From: UBA2336 sp036787955 | GTDB taxonomy: Bacteria; Bacteroidota; Bacteroidia; Cytophagales; Cyclobacteriaceae | Assembly (NCBI GenBank): GCA_036787955.1 | Contig: DAIQOI010000013.1 | Span: 7,223-71,222 of the forward strand | Direction: 5' to 3' | DNA: 64,000 nt | In this document: positions 1-9,300 of the stretch, one piece after another | Layout: each line of letters begins with the position of its first letter | How positions within the stretch are numbered: position 1 is the first letter of the stretch | Made by a program: the position numbers and the translations under genes | Notes under the pieces: generated by a model | Databases searched by the model: none | Told to the model about the DNA's origin: nothing | What the model saw: the letters and a program-made list of their open reading frames with translations, nothing else

Positions 1-61
1 CTTTTGATTCATTTATTAATACTTCGCGTGCAATGTTTTTGATATTTTTTGCTATATTCAA
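1..61 (-). CDS. Partial N-terminus, probable arabinose-5-phosphate isomerase (KdsD/KpsF-like)
   Basis: Only the first 20 codons are in the window. Read on the minus strand from a TTG at 61-59 they give MNIAKNIKNIAREVLINESK, which resembles the N-terminal helix of KpsF/GutQ sugar-phosphate isomerases. From memory, this family often sits divergently next to recQ in Bacteroidota. No in-frame ATG is available, so a TTG start is inferred. An exact -7 box lies at 91-98 in the right orientation. The call rests on a short stretch and on neighbourhood, so it is tentative. Confidence 0.45.
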   Translation of the reverse strand, partial: MNIAKNIKNIAREVLINESK

Positions 62-75
62 TGCCCTTTACGATT

Positions 76-83
76 TAGTTTTG
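76..83 (+). promoter_or_regulatory. -7 promoter box for recQ
   Basis: TAGTTTTG is an exact match to TAnnTTTG, with a T-rich TTTG at 48-51 as possible -33 element (spacer about 24 nt, slightly long). It lies 43 nt before the recQ ATG. Confidence 0.45.
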
Positions 84-90
84 TTGTTAG

Positions 91-98
91 CAAAGATA
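91..98 (-). promoter_or_regulatory. -7 promoter box for the leftward gene
   Basis: TATCTTTG on the minus strand matches the Bacteroidota -7 consensus TAnnTTTG exactly, 29 nt before the TTG start at 61. It lies back to back with the recQ box at 76-83, making a divergent promoter region. Confidence 0.5.
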
Positions 99-126
99 TA
101 AGATTAAACTAACCCACGTTAGGATT

Positions 127-2319
127 ATGATGGTGGCAGAAGAGAAAGATATTCTGAAAAGTAAACTGAAAGAAGTTTTTGGTTACAGCAACTTCCGCGG
201 TAATCAGGAAGCTATTATCCGCAATGTGCTGGAAGGCAAAAATACGTTTGTCATTATGCCTACCGGTGCCGGCAAATCACTTTGTTATCAGTTGCCGGCA
301 ATCATCATGGACGGTCTGGCGGTGGTGATCTCACCACTCATCGCGCTCATGAAAAATCAGGTTGATCAGCTTAATGCTTATGGTATAAATGCCCGCTTCC
401 TTAACTCTACGCTTTCCAAAGGCGAGATAACCCGTTTGAAAAAAGACAGCATCAGCGGAAATGTTAAGTTATTATATGTGGCCCCCGAATCGCTGAACAA
501 GGAAGAGAACATAGAGTTTCTTAAAAAAGTCAAGGTATCGTTTGTTGCCATTGATGAAGCTCACTGTATTTCCGAATGGGGGCATGACTTCCGGCCGGAA
601 TACCGCAAGATCAAATCCATGATACAGCAACTGGGCAACCTGCCCATCATTGCACTTACTGCCACCGCTACACCCAAGGTACAGCTCGACATCCAGAAAA
701 ACCTGCAGATGGAAGATGCCGACATCTTCATCTCCTCGTTCAACCGCAAGAACCTGTACTACGAAGTACGCCCGAAAAAAGAAACCAAGAAGCAACTGAT
801 CAAATTTCTGCGCGACAACAAAGGTAAATCCGGTATCGTGTACTGCCTGAGCCGTAAAAAAGTAGAAGAAATCGCCAACCTGCTTACAGTTAACGGATTC
901 AAGGCGGCACCCTACCATGCCGGCCTGGATGCCGATGTGCGCGAGAAAAACCAGGACGCCTTCCTCAACGAAGAAATTGATATCATCGTGGCCACCATTG
1001 CCTTCGGTATGGGCATTGACAAACCCGATGTTCGGTTTGTGGTGCACTACGATGTACCCAAGTCGCTCGAAGGATATTATCAGGAAACCGGTCGTGCCGG
1101 CCGCGATGGCCTGGAAGGACACTGCCTGATGTTCTACAGCCACAACGACCTGAACAAACTTGAAAAGTTTAATAAAGACAAATCCGTACAGGAGCGCGAA
1201 AACGCGCGCCTCCTGTTACAGGAAATGGAATATTATGCCGAATCGCCCGTATGCCGCAGGCGTCAGTTGCTGCATTACTTTGGCGAAGAGTTCAGGGAAG
1301 AAAACTGCGGCATGTGCGACAACTGCGTGCATCCGCGCGAACGCTTTGACGGAACTCCTTATGTTAAAACCGTGCTGCAGGCTGCAAAACAAACCAACGA
1401 GCGCTTCGGCCTGAATCACCTCGTGAATGTTATTCGCGGCATTGAAGATGAATACGTAAAAAGCTATGCCCACTTCGACCTGCCGGTATTCGGAACCGGC
1501 AGCGATGAAGAAGCTGACTTCTGGAAATCCGTAATCAGGCAGGCACTCATTTATCAATACCTGGAAAAGGATATCGAAAACATTGGCGTATTGAAGCTCA
1601 CCCCGAAGGGCGAAGCCTTCCTGAAGAAGCCACACCCCATTGAGCTGGCACGCGACCACGACTTTACCACCGATCTGGATGAGGAGGAAGAATCGTCCGA
1701 GCGCGTGCCTATGAACACCAAGTCGTACGATGAGAAGCTCTTTGAAATGCTCAAAGACCTGCGCAAGAAAATCGCACGCGAAAAAAATCTTCCGCCCTAT
1801 GTTATCTTCCAGGACCCTTCGCTGGAAGAAATGGCTACCACCTATCCCACCACCCGCGAAGAACTGGCCCAGGTAAACGGAGTGGGCATGGGCAAGGTGA
1901 ACAAGTTTGGAAAAGAGTTTCTGGAGCTTATCCAGCAGTATGTTGAAGAAAACGACATCGAAACAGCAACCGAAGTGGTGGTGAAATCTTCGGTCAATAA
2001 ATCCAAGACAAAAATCTTTATCATTCAGCAAATTGATAAGAAGGTTGACCTGGAAGAAATTGCTGAGATGGCCAATCTGACATTCGATGAACTGCTCACC
2101 GAAATTGAAAACATTACCAACTCAGGCACCAAGCTCAACCTGAATTATTACATCGATCAGGTGCTCGACCCGCAAAAGCAAGAAGACATTCACGACTACT
2201 TCATGCAGGCCGAAACCGACAGCCTGGAAGCAGCCCTTCAGGACGAAAGCCTTTCTGAATACACCGAAGAAGAAATCCGCCTGGCGCGCATCCAGTTCAT
2301 GAGCAAATACGCGCACTAA
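127..2319 (+). CDS. recQ: ATP-dependent DNA helicase RecQ
   Basis: A 3'-5' superfamily 2 helicase for recombination and replication-fork repair. Walker A PTGAGKS is at residues 45-51 and the DEAH box at 143-146 (AIDEAHCISEWGHDFRP). The second RecA lobe ends in the arginine-finger motif QETGRAGRDG. The RQC zinc ligands follow: Cys 376 and the later CGMCDNC cluster. An HRDC domain spans about 530-605, and a further helical, acidic C-terminal region of about 120 residues follows, which makes the protein longer than E. coli RecQ, as is usual in Bacteroidota. Two ATGs lie in tandem (127 and 130); either may be used. A strong terminator follows at 2332, so the gene is probably transcribed alone. 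Confidence 0.97.
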   Translation: MMVAEEKDILKSKLKEVFGYSNFRGNQEAIIRNVLEGKNTFVIMPTGAGKSLCYQLPAIIMDGLAVVISPLIALMKNQVDQLNAYGINARFLNSTLSKGEITRLKKDSISGNVKLLYVAPESLNKEENIEFLKKVKVSFVAIDEAHCISEWGHDFRPEYRKIKSMIQQLGNLPIIALTATATPKVQLDIQKNLQMEDADIFISSFNRKNLYYEVRPKKETKKQLIKFLRDNKGKSGIVYCLSRKKVEEIANLLTVNGFKAAPYHAGLDADVREKNQDAFLNEEIDIIVATIAFGMGIDKPDVRFVVHYDVPKSLEGYYQETGRAGRDGLEGHCLMFYSHNDLNKLEKFNKDKSVQERENARLLLQEMEYYAESPVCRRRQLLHYFGEEFREENCGMCDNCVHPRERFDGTPYVKTVLQAAKQTNERFGLNHLVNVIRGIEDEYVKSYAHFDLPVFGTGSDEEADFWKSVIRQALIYQYLEKDIENIGVLKLTPKGEAFLKKPHPIELARDHDFTTDLDEEEESSERVPMNTKSYDEKLFEMLKDLRKKIAREKNLPPYVIFQDPSLEEMATTYPTTREELAQVNGVGMGKVNKFGKEFLELIQQYVEENDIETATEVVVKSSVNKSKTKIFIIQQIDKKVDLEEIAEMANLTFDELLTEIENITNSGTKLNLNYYIDQVLDPQKQEDIHDYFMQAETDSLEAALQDESLSEYTEEEIRLARIQFMSKYAH

Positions 2320-2331
2320 ACATTGGCATAG

Positions 2332-2361
2332 CCTGCGCCCGTTCATTTTGACGGGCGCAGG
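2332..2361 (+). terminator. Terminator after recQ
   Basis: A perfect 11-bp stem, CCTGCGCCCGT pairing with ACGGGCGCAGG, closes an 8-nt loop, followed by the T-rich TCTTTGTTCATCTTT. It starts 13 nt after the recQ stop. Confidence 0.8.
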
Positions 2362-2397
2362 TCTTTGTTCATCTTTGAACCTTTACACTGTAACCTG

Positions 2398-3684
2398 ATG
2401 AACATTTTACTCATTGGCAGCGGAGGCCGCGAGCATGCGTTGGCCTGGAAAATCAGGCAAAGCAGCCTTTGTAGCAAGCTCTATGTCGCCCCCGGAAACG
2501 CAGGAACTTCAAAAGAAGGAATCAACATCCACATAGCAGCCGATGATTTTGCCAGCCTTGCCGAACTCTGTCTGAAAGAAAACATTCGGCTTGTGGTTGT
2601 AGGGCCTGAGGCCCCGCTTGTTGCCGGGCTTCGCGACTATTTCGAACAACGCAGTGACCTGCTGCACATTGGTATCATTGGCCCGGGAAGGTCGGGTGCC
2701 CGGCTGGAAGGCAGTAAAAATTTTTCAAAGGCCTTCATGCACAGACACAATATTCCCACAGCCCGGGCCCGAACCTTCGCTGCCAATCAGCTTCAGGATG
2801 CCATCACTTACCTCCATGAGATTTCTCCCCCCTATGTTGTGAAAGCCGATGGACTGGCAGCCGGTAAGGGCGTAATCATTACTTCCGATAAGCACGAAGC
2901 TGCCACCGAATTGCGCCTGATGCTGAGCGGTGAAAAGTTTGGCAGAGCCGGCACCACCGTATTGATTGAAGAATATTTATCAGGAGTTGAACTTTCGGTA
3001 TTTGTTTTAACCGATGGTAAAAACTATGTAATACTTCCGGAAGCCAAAGATTACAAACGCATAGGCGATGGCGATACCGGGCCCAACACCGGTGGAATGG
3101 GAGCCGTTTCGCCTGTGCCGTTTGCCGATACCACCTTCATGAAAAAGGTAGAAGACCGCATCATAATTCCAACCATCAATGGCCTGCAGTCTGAAAATAT
3201 TCCTTATCGCGGATTTATTTTCATCGGTTTGATGAACGTAAATGGCAACCCCTACGTCATTGAGTATAACTGCCGTATGGGCGATCCCGAAACACAGGTA
3301 GTCATGCCCCGCATTGAATCGGACCTGGTGGACCTGCTATGGAAAGCGGCTACCGGCACGCTGAACAATACCTCCATCAGTGTATCGCAGCAAACGGCCG
3401 TTACAGTAGTTATGGCATCAGGCGGTTATCCGGGCGAATTTGAAAAAAACAAAACCATCAACGGGCTGGATAAGGTCAAAGATGCGCTTTGTTTTCATGC
3501 GGGCACCAAAGAAGTTAACGGAAATATCGTAACACAGGGCGGACGGGTTTTGGCGATAACCGGCCTGGGAATAAACCTGGAAGCTGCCCGGCATGCGGCC
3601 TACAATGCCATATCGCAAGTTTCCTGGTCAAATGCCTATTTTCGCAAAGACATCGGATTGGATATTTTAACTTATCAGCAATAA
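2398..3684 (+). CDS. purD: Phosphoribosylamine-glycine ligase (GAR synthetase)
   Basis: Catalyses the ATP-dependent joining of glycine to phosphoribosylamine in purine synthesis. The 428-residue protein has the N-terminal NILLIGSGGREHALAWK, the ATP-grasp loop VVKADGLAAGKGV (about 155-167), EEYLSGVELSVF, NTGGMGAVSP and the C-terminal EYNCRMGDPETQ. I chose ATG 2398 because the family begins M(N/K)ILLIGSGGREHA; the open frame upstream to 2365 overlaps the recQ terminator region. A near-match to the -7 box (CATCTTTG, 2368-2375) lies between the terminator and the gene. The gene stands apart from other pur genes here. Confidence 0.96.
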   Translation: MNILLIGSGGREHALAWKIRQSSLCSKLYVAPGNAGTSKEGINIHIAADDFASLAELCLKENIRLVVVGPEAPLVAGLRDYFEQRSDLLHIGIIGPGRSGARLEGSKNFSKAFMHRHNIPTARARTFAANQLQDAITYLHEISPPYVVKADGLAAGKGVIITSDKHEAATELRLMLSGEKFGRAGTTVLIEEYLSGVELSVFVLTDGKNYVILPEAKDYKRIGDGDTGPNTGGMGAVSPVPFADTTFMKKVEDRIIIPTINGLQSENIPYRGFIFIGLMNVNGNPYVIEYNCRMGDPETQVVMPRIESDLVDLLWKAATGTLNNTSISVSQQTAVTVVMASGGYPGEFEKNKTINGLDKVKDALCFHAGTKEVNGNIVTQGGRVLAITGLGINLEAARHAAYNAISQVSWSNAYFRKDIGLDILTYQQ

Positions 3685-3689
3685 ACATC

Positions 3690-4835
3690 ATGGCCTGCAC
3701 GTGCTCATCGGGAAAAGGAGTGAAAGTTGCCGGATGCAACAACAACGGCATGTGCCTGACAGGCGGATGCAATAAGATGAATGTATTCGACTGGCTTGCC
3801 GATATGGAATTGCCTTCCGATCAGCGGTTTGATGTGGTTGAAGTGCGCTTCAAAAACGGTCGCAAAGATTTTTTCAGAAACAGTGCAGGTCTCGAACTAC
3901 ACACAGGCGATGCGGTGGTTGTAGAAATGCCCACCGGTCATCATATTGGTCATGTATCGCTGCAAGGCGAGCTGGTACGCCTGCAAATGCAAAAGAAAAA
4001 GGTAGCCAATGATGCAGAAATAAAAAAGATTTACCGCCTTGCCACCCCCCGCGATTTGGAAAAGATGGCCGAAGCACAGAACCGGGAGATGCCCACCCTG
4101 TACCGTACACGCGAAATTATCCGCCAGCTGAACCTGAAAATGAAGCTCTCGGACGTAGAGTACCAGGCCGATAACACCAAAGCTACTTTTTACTACTCGG
4201 CCGATGACCGGGTTGACTTTCGCGAACTGATAAAAATTCTTGCAGCCGAATTTAAAATCCGGGTGGAGATGCGCCAGATAAGCCTGCGCCACGAGGCCGG
4301 CCGACTGGGTGGTATAGGTGTATGTGGGCGGGAGCTGTGCTGCTCAACCTGGCTGAGTGATTTTAAAAATGTTGCCACCAGCGCTGCACGTTATCAGAAT
4401 CTGTCATTAAACCCTTCCAAGCTTTCGGGCCAGTGCGGCAGGTTGAAATGCTGCCTGAACTATGAACTGGATACCTACATGGAGGCACTGAAGGATATAC
4501 CGAAAATCGAGGGACCCCTCCTTACCGAGCAGGGAGAGGCGCGATTACAGAAAACCGATATCTTCCGAAAAATCATGTGGTTTGCCTATGGCGAGGAGAA
4601 TACCTGGTATCCACTGGATGTGGCACGCGTAAACCACATTCTGGAAATGAACAAAAGCGGCAAAAAGCCCGCCACCCTGCTGGAAGATGTACTGGAAGAA
4701 AAAGAAACATCAGGTGCACTGAACAGCGACCTGGAACAACTGGACAGAAAATTCAAATCCAGGTCAAAAAAGAAAAAAAAGAAACGCAACCGCACTAAAC
4801 GCGACAACCGAAACAATTCTTCTAATCCCACATGA
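3690..4835 (+). CDS. ricT: PSP1-domain protein, RicT/YaaT family
   Basis: A 381-residue cytoplasmic protein. The central part (DVVEVRFKNGRKDFF, TGDAVVVEMPTGHHIGHV, then GGIGVCGRELCCSTWL and SGQCGRLKCCLNYE) is the PSP1 C-terminal domain with its paired cysteines. In Bacillus RicT acts with RicA and RicF as an Fe-S-containing complex that promotes RNase Y processing; in Bacteroidota the role is not settled. The first 29 residues are unusually cysteine-rich (Cys 3, 5, 16, 22, 27) and could add metal ligands. The C-terminus is a very basic Lys/Arg/Asn tail, perhaps nucleic-acid binding. Its TGA overlaps the gldH ATG (ATGA at 4832), indicating translational coupling. Confidence 0.88.
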   Translation: MACTCSSGKGVKVAGCNNNGMCLTGGCNKMNVFDWLADMELPSDQRFDVVEVRFKNGRKDFFRNSAGLELHTGDAVVVEMPTGHHIGHVSLQGELVRLQMQKKKVANDAEIKKIYRLATPRDLEKMAEAQNREMPTLYRTREIIRQLNLKMKLSDVEYQADNTKATFYYSADDRVDFRELIKILAAEFKIRVEMRQISLRHEAGRLGGIGVCGRELCCSTWLSDFKNVATSAARYQNLSLNPSKLSGQCGRLKCCLNYELDTYMEALKDIPKIEGPLLTEQGEARLQKTDIFRKIMWFAYGEENTWYPLDVARVNHILEMNKSGKKPATLLEDVLEEKETSGALNSDLEQLDRKFKSRSKKKKKKRNRTKRDNRNNSSNPT

Positions 4836-5302
4836 AAAAGGCATACTGGCTGTTGTTCCTGCTTGTGGCAGGGTGTGACTCCACAAGACTCTACGAACAA
4901 AACCATGATTTTGAAAAAAACTGCTGGAAAACTTCGGAAAAACCTGAATTCTCATTCCATATTTCCGATACCACCGTGGCATATAATCTTTATGCCAACA
5001 TCCGAAACGACACTGATTATCCCTTTTCCAACCTGTATTTCAACTTCCGGATCAGCGACACAACCGGAGTAATACACGAAAAACTGCTCTCAGCCGAATT
5101 GTTCGATCGTAAAACAGGCAAACCGCTGGGCAGCAGCGGCATCGGATTTTTATTCGATCATCGCGTCCCACTTTTGCAGGGCCACCGGTTTACCCGTCGC
5201 AGCACCTATACCATTCGTTTCGAACACTTCATGCGCAAGGATACAATTTGCGGAATCCGGGCCATAGGCCTGCGGGTTGAAACGATGCGTAAAAATGAAT
5301 AG
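4832..5302 (+). CDS. gldH: Gliding motility lipoprotein GldH
   Basis: A 156-residue lipoprotein with a short signal peptide and lipobox (LLVAGC, Cys at about residue 15). The body has the GldH pattern: a HxFxxxxW-like start, an immunoglobulin-like region with VAYNLYANIRNDTDYPFSNLY, and a C-terminal FEHFMRKDTICGIRAIGLRVE. GldH is needed for gliding and type IX secretion in Flavobacterium, probably at the inner face of the outer membrane or in the periplasm. The ricT-gldH pairing is common in Bacteroidota as far as I recall. The gene downstream in the same direction (from 5295) overlaps its last codons and looks foreign. Confidence 0.88.
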   Translation: MKKAYWLLFLLVAGCDSTRLYEQNHDFEKNCWKTSEKPEFSFHISDTTVAYNLYANIRNDTDYPFSNLYFNFRISDTTGVIHEKLLSAELFDRKTGKPLGSSGIGFLFDHRVPLLQGHRFTRRSTYTIRFEHFMRKDTICGIRAIGLRVETMRKNE

Positions 5303-5714
5303 AATTTTTATATTTTACATTTTACAGTTTACTGTAAAATGTAAAATAGTTAAAAACGACATTCTTAAGCTTTTTGAGCAACATAAAGAACTTTCTGTAC
5401 GGGAGATTGTCGATAATTTGGCGGTTTCCCGGCAGATGGTGCACCATGCCCTTGGCCAGCTTCTTGATGAGGGAAAAGTAGAAAAACTTGGAAGACCCCC
5501 AAAGACAGTCTATCGGTTAAATCAGCATAGTGACCAGTTGGTAGCCGAAAAAGTTTCAGAAGCTGAAGAACAATTTCTAAAACGGCATTTTCTTGTTATT
5601 ACTGAAACTGGTATAAAATTGGAAGGAGTCGAAGCATTTCAGTATTGGTGCAAACAACGAAAGCTTCCTGTAAAGAAGACAATAGCCGAATTCATTGAAA
5701 CAAAAAAAGTATGA
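5295..5714 (+). CDS. Winged helix-turn-helix regulator, N-terminal part of a split HTH-phosphoribosyltransferase
   Basis: About 139 residues from ATG 5295. A winged HTH is clear: SVREIVDNLAVSRQMVHHAL as HTH and the wing KLGRPPKTVYRL, followed by a small domain ending in LEGVEAFQYWCKQRKLP. The start is uncertain. ATG 5295 overlaps the gldH stop, but then residues 6-18 are encoded by the 38-bp palindrome; the natural N-terminus (VKNDILKLFEQ) would begin at the in-frame ATA at 5346, where no usual start exists. The frame closes at 5714 after an A7 run, and the phosphoribosyltransferase frame enters there. Base composition is visibly AT-richer than both flanks, which suggests transfer. The target is unknown, probably the palindrome. 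Confidence 0.6.
   Translation: MNRIFIFYILQFTVKCKIVKNDILKLFEQHKELSVREIVDNLAVSRQMVHHALGQLLDEGKVEKLGRPPKTVYRLNQHSDQLVAEKVSEAEEQFLKRHFLVITETGIKLEGVEAFQYWCKQRKLPVKKTIAEFIETKKV
5311..5348. promoter_or_regulatory. Perfect 38-bp palindrome, likely operator of the HTH gene
   Basis: Two 18-nt arms, TATTTTACATTTTACAGT and ACTGTAAAATGTAAAATA, are exact reverse complements around a 2-nt TT centre. Each arm carries the heptamer TTTTACA twice in tandem, so the site could hold two dimers. It lies at the 5' end of the winged-helix ORF, just after the gldH stop. I infer an autoregulatory operator; a mRNA hairpin is the other possibility. Confidence 0.6.
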
Positions 5715-6318
5715 AATCTATTACAACGAATTCGGGATCATAGATGGAATGGATAAACTCCGTAACACCAAAGGATTTAACACAATTTGGCTCGACCAAT
5801 TTTTTTATCTTGATTTTTACACAATTGAAAGATTCTGTAAAACAAAACTCGGGACCCTATTGCATTACGCAAAGCAAGGACAAAACAGACAACTAATGGC
5901 TGAAATTGTTCAGCTATGCCAGGAAAAAGTAAAACAGTTTTTAACGAATCAACACGCTGACGCTGTAGGGTTCATTCCACCCACAATAAGAAGGGAAGTT
6001 CAATTTATGAAATATCTGCAAAAAAATCTGAACATCGCATTGCCACATATTGAAATCAAAAAAATTTCAGGAATTATTCCTGTGCCTCAGAAGTCTTTGC
6101 AAAAAATTGAAGAGCGGATCAGGAATGCAGAGAATACCTTTGCAGTAACTGATTCGAGAAAATTCAATCATGTTGTATTAATTGATGACGCGGCCGGTTC
6201 GGGTGCAACGCTTAATCAGATAAGCCGAAAAATAAAAGACAAAAAAATCGCCCAAAAAGTAACCGGACTGGCGCTCGTTGGAAGCTTCAAAGGATTTGAA
6301 GTAATATCGGATGTATAA
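5695..6318 (+). CDS. Phosphoribosyltransferase-fold protein of the HTH cassette
   Basis: About 207 residues if started at TTG 5695; the first in-frame ATG is 5749 (codon 19). The PRPP-binding loop is visible near the C-terminus as VVLIDDAAGSGATLNQI, and earlier blocks AVGFIPPTIRREVQFMKYL and PVPQKSLQKIEERIRNAENTF look like conserved family signatures. I recall similar proteins with HTH and transferase parts in one chain, notably in Patescibacteria, but cannot verify this here. It overlaps the HTH ORF by 20 nt in another frame; removing one A of the A7 run at 5702-5708 would fuse them as ...ETKKYEIYYNEFG.... Whether it is an enzyme or a PRPP/nucleotide sensor controlling the HTH is unknown. 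Confidence 0.65.
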   Translation: MKQKKYEIYYNEFGIIDGMDKLRNTKGFNTIWLDQFFYLDFYTIERFCKTKLGTLLHYAKQGQNRQLMAEIVQLCQEKVKQFLTNQHADAVGFIPPTIRREVQFMKYLQKNLNIALPHIEIKKISGIIPVPQKSLQKIEERIRNAENTFAVTDSRKFNHVVLIDDAAGSGATLNQISRKIKDKKIAQKVTGLALVGSFKGFEVISDV

Positions 6319-6348
6319 AAAACACCGGCCATCAGGCCGGTGTTTTTT
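6317..6348. terminator. Bidirectional terminator between the HTH cassette and secDF
   Basis: CACCGGCC pairs with GGCCGGTG across the loop ATCA, flanked by A6 on the left and T7 on the right, so it works as an intrinsic terminator on both strands. It serves the convergent phosphoribosyltransferase and secDF genes. Confidence 0.9.
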
Positions 6349-6356
6349 TAAGCTTA

Positions 6357-9300
6357 TCAGGCCCCTGCAGGTACAGCCTTTTTCGTTTCCGAATGGACTT
6401 GTTTCTTTCTACCCAGATCCAATATAACCGGAGCAGCTATAAACACCGAGGAGTAAGTGCCTATAATAACACCTACAAACAAGGCAAAGGAAAATCCGCG
6501 CAGCACTTCACCACCAAAAATCAGCAACACCAGTACCACCAACAGGGTTGTACCCGCTGTAATGATTGTTCGCGACAAAGTATCATTGATGGCATCGTTC
6601 ACAATCTTCTTATCATCGTGTGATGTACCCAGTTTAAAGTATTCGCGTATGCGATCAAAAATAATTACGGTATCATTGATGGAATACCCGATGATGGTCA
6701 GTACAGCAGCCACAAATACCTGATCTACCTCAAAGCTGATACCAAACGCCTTGGCTATGGCAAAGGCAGCAAACACAAACAACGTATCGTGAACGGTAGC
6801 CAGAATAGCCCCCGTACTGAACTGCCACTTGCGGAAGCGGATAAGGATGTATGCGAAAATCGCAGCCAGTGACAATAGGCTTGCCTTCCACGCCGAATTT
6901 TTAATATCATCAGCAACTGTTGCCCCCACTTTTGTCGAACTGGAAATAGTGAAGGTATCATTGGTGAGTTGTGAGTCATGCTCAACATACTTTTTGCCGG
7001 TTAGTTTTTCCATTCCCGCAATGAGTGTTTCCTTTACTTTTTCATCGGCTTCACTACTTTCGTCATCAATCAAATACGAAGTGGTAACTTTTACCTTGCT
7101 GTTGCTGCCGTAATTTTTTACTTCGGTGCCGGCATTTACAAACGCCTGGCTTAACCCAACCTTTAACTCGGTGGCTTTCACCGGTTGGTTAAAGGACACC
7201 ACGTAGGATCGTCCTCCTTTGAAATCAACTCCAAGCGTCAGGCCATGCAGGACAATCAGGATTATTCCAATAAGAATAATGACCGATGAAGTGATATAAG
7301 CCAGCTTGCTGTTGCGCACAAACGCAAATTGTCTGCGTTTTTTAACCATTCTTGCTATGAAGGTATCGAACGATATTTTGCTTTCATCGCCTTTACGCGT
7401 CATCCATTCAACTACTACCCGTGAAACGTAAACAGCTGTAAAGAACGAAGTAAGGATGCCAATGATAAGTGTAACCGCAAACCCACGGATTGGACCCTGC
7501 CCTACCCAGGCCAGCAGCACTGCCGTAATGAGCGTAGTGAAGTTGGAGTCGAAAATGGTCCAGAAGGCCCGCTGGTAGCCGGTTTTGATGGCATCTTTCA
7601 TTTTGCGTCCATGCTGGTACAGTTCTTCCTTAATGCGCTCGAATATGAGCACGTTGGCGTCCACCGCCATGCCGATTGTCAGCACAATACCGGCTATACC
7701 CGGCAGCGTGAGGGCCGCATCAAACTGTGCGAGAATTCCCAGTATAAAGAAGATATTGAACAAGAGGGCCAGATTGGCTACCCATCCCCCCTTGGCGTAG
7801 TAAATAACCATGAAAATGACCACCAGTACAAGACCGGCAAAGGAAGAAAGCAGCCCCTGTTTACGGGCCAGCTCTCCCAAGGTAGGCCCTACTATCGCTT
7901 CTTCTACAATGCGGGTGGGAGCAGGCAACGATCCTGCCTTTAAAATATTGGCCAGGTCTTTTGCTTCTTCAACTGTAAAGTTTCCGGAAATCTGCGAGTT
8001 GCCATTTGGTATCTCGGTGTTTACCACCGGTGCGCTGTACACCAGGTTATCCAGCACAATAGCAATACGACCTTTGGGCGATTTGCTGGATGCTTCGGCA
8101 GTCCACTTGGCCCAAATGCGGGTACCTGTAGCGTTCATCGTCATGCTTACAGCTGGCCGGGCAAATTCATCCAGATCCTGACGGGCGTCATTTATTACTT
8201 CACCGGTAAGTTTGGGTTTTCCGGTACGACCCAAATCCAGGAAGTACAACTGGAGGGCCTCATTGTTCGATAAATCCCTGTCGGGTTTGTTGGCCCAGTA
8301 AATACCCACATTGCGCGGCAACAAACTACGTACATCTGCTCTTCTGAAAATACGGTTAATTTCTGCAGTATCTTTTAACGGATACCGGAATGTGCCCTGC
8401 GGAATACTTTTGGCAAACAACGGAGACACAGCAAGGTTTTGCAGTGAATCAAGGCCGCTGCGGGTGGTATCGGAGGAAGAAGCTTTCTGCAGTTGCTTTT
8501 CCAGGTCGGTAAGGGTGGTGTCCGCTTTTGTTTCTGCATTTACCGGCTGTGATGAAGCGGTTGGTGCCTGGGCTGCCTTTGCGCGTTGCTCCTTCACCAG
8601 CAAATCGTTGATACTTACCAGTGCCGGCATGATGTCATTGGGATCAATCAAATCCCAGAACTCAAGCCTGGCCACACCCTGCAACAGCTTGCGCACACGT
8701 GCAGGATTATCGGCACCAGGAATTTCTATCTGAATGCGCCCGGTACCCGGCAGTCGCTGGATGTTGGGCGATGAGGTACCAAACTGGTCAATGCGGTTTT
8801 TCAGAATGGTGTAAGCCCGGTCGATAGCACTTTCCACCTCTTGTTCCACTACTTCAATCACTTTATCGTCAGGGTCATTGAGGCTGATGCGGCCGCGGGT
8901 ATTGGCCGATGCAAACACGTGCGCCAGTCGTTTTCCCGGGTTATCCTCGCGGTAAGCCCTGAAAAAAAGTGTGGTAAAATTTTCCTGGCTGTTTTTCTGC
9001 AGTTGCGCAGCTTTACTCAAGGCACGCACAAATGCCGAGTCCTGGCTGTTGCCGCTTAGTCCGCGAAGTATGTCCACGGGCGATACCTCCAGTGTTACGT
9101 GCATGCCACCCTGCAGATCAAGACCCAGGCTTAGTTCATTTTCTTTTACCTCCTTGTAGGTGTACTCTATGCCAAACAGGTTGTATACCGGTTTATTCCA
9201 CACCGAATCGATGTAGGCCACTTTTTTATTGAGGTCAACCACACCATTGGCATCGGTGGCATAAGCAATTGCATCACGCTGCACGCGCGTGGATACAACG

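Noticed and set aside
472..1143. 223-codon open frame on the minus strand within recQ
   Set aside because: It is antisense to the helicase core, has no recognisable motif, and arises from the codon bias of recQ.
1216..2031. 271-codon minus-strand frame within recQ
   Set aside because: Antisense to the RQC/HRDC region with no family pattern; a shadow frame.
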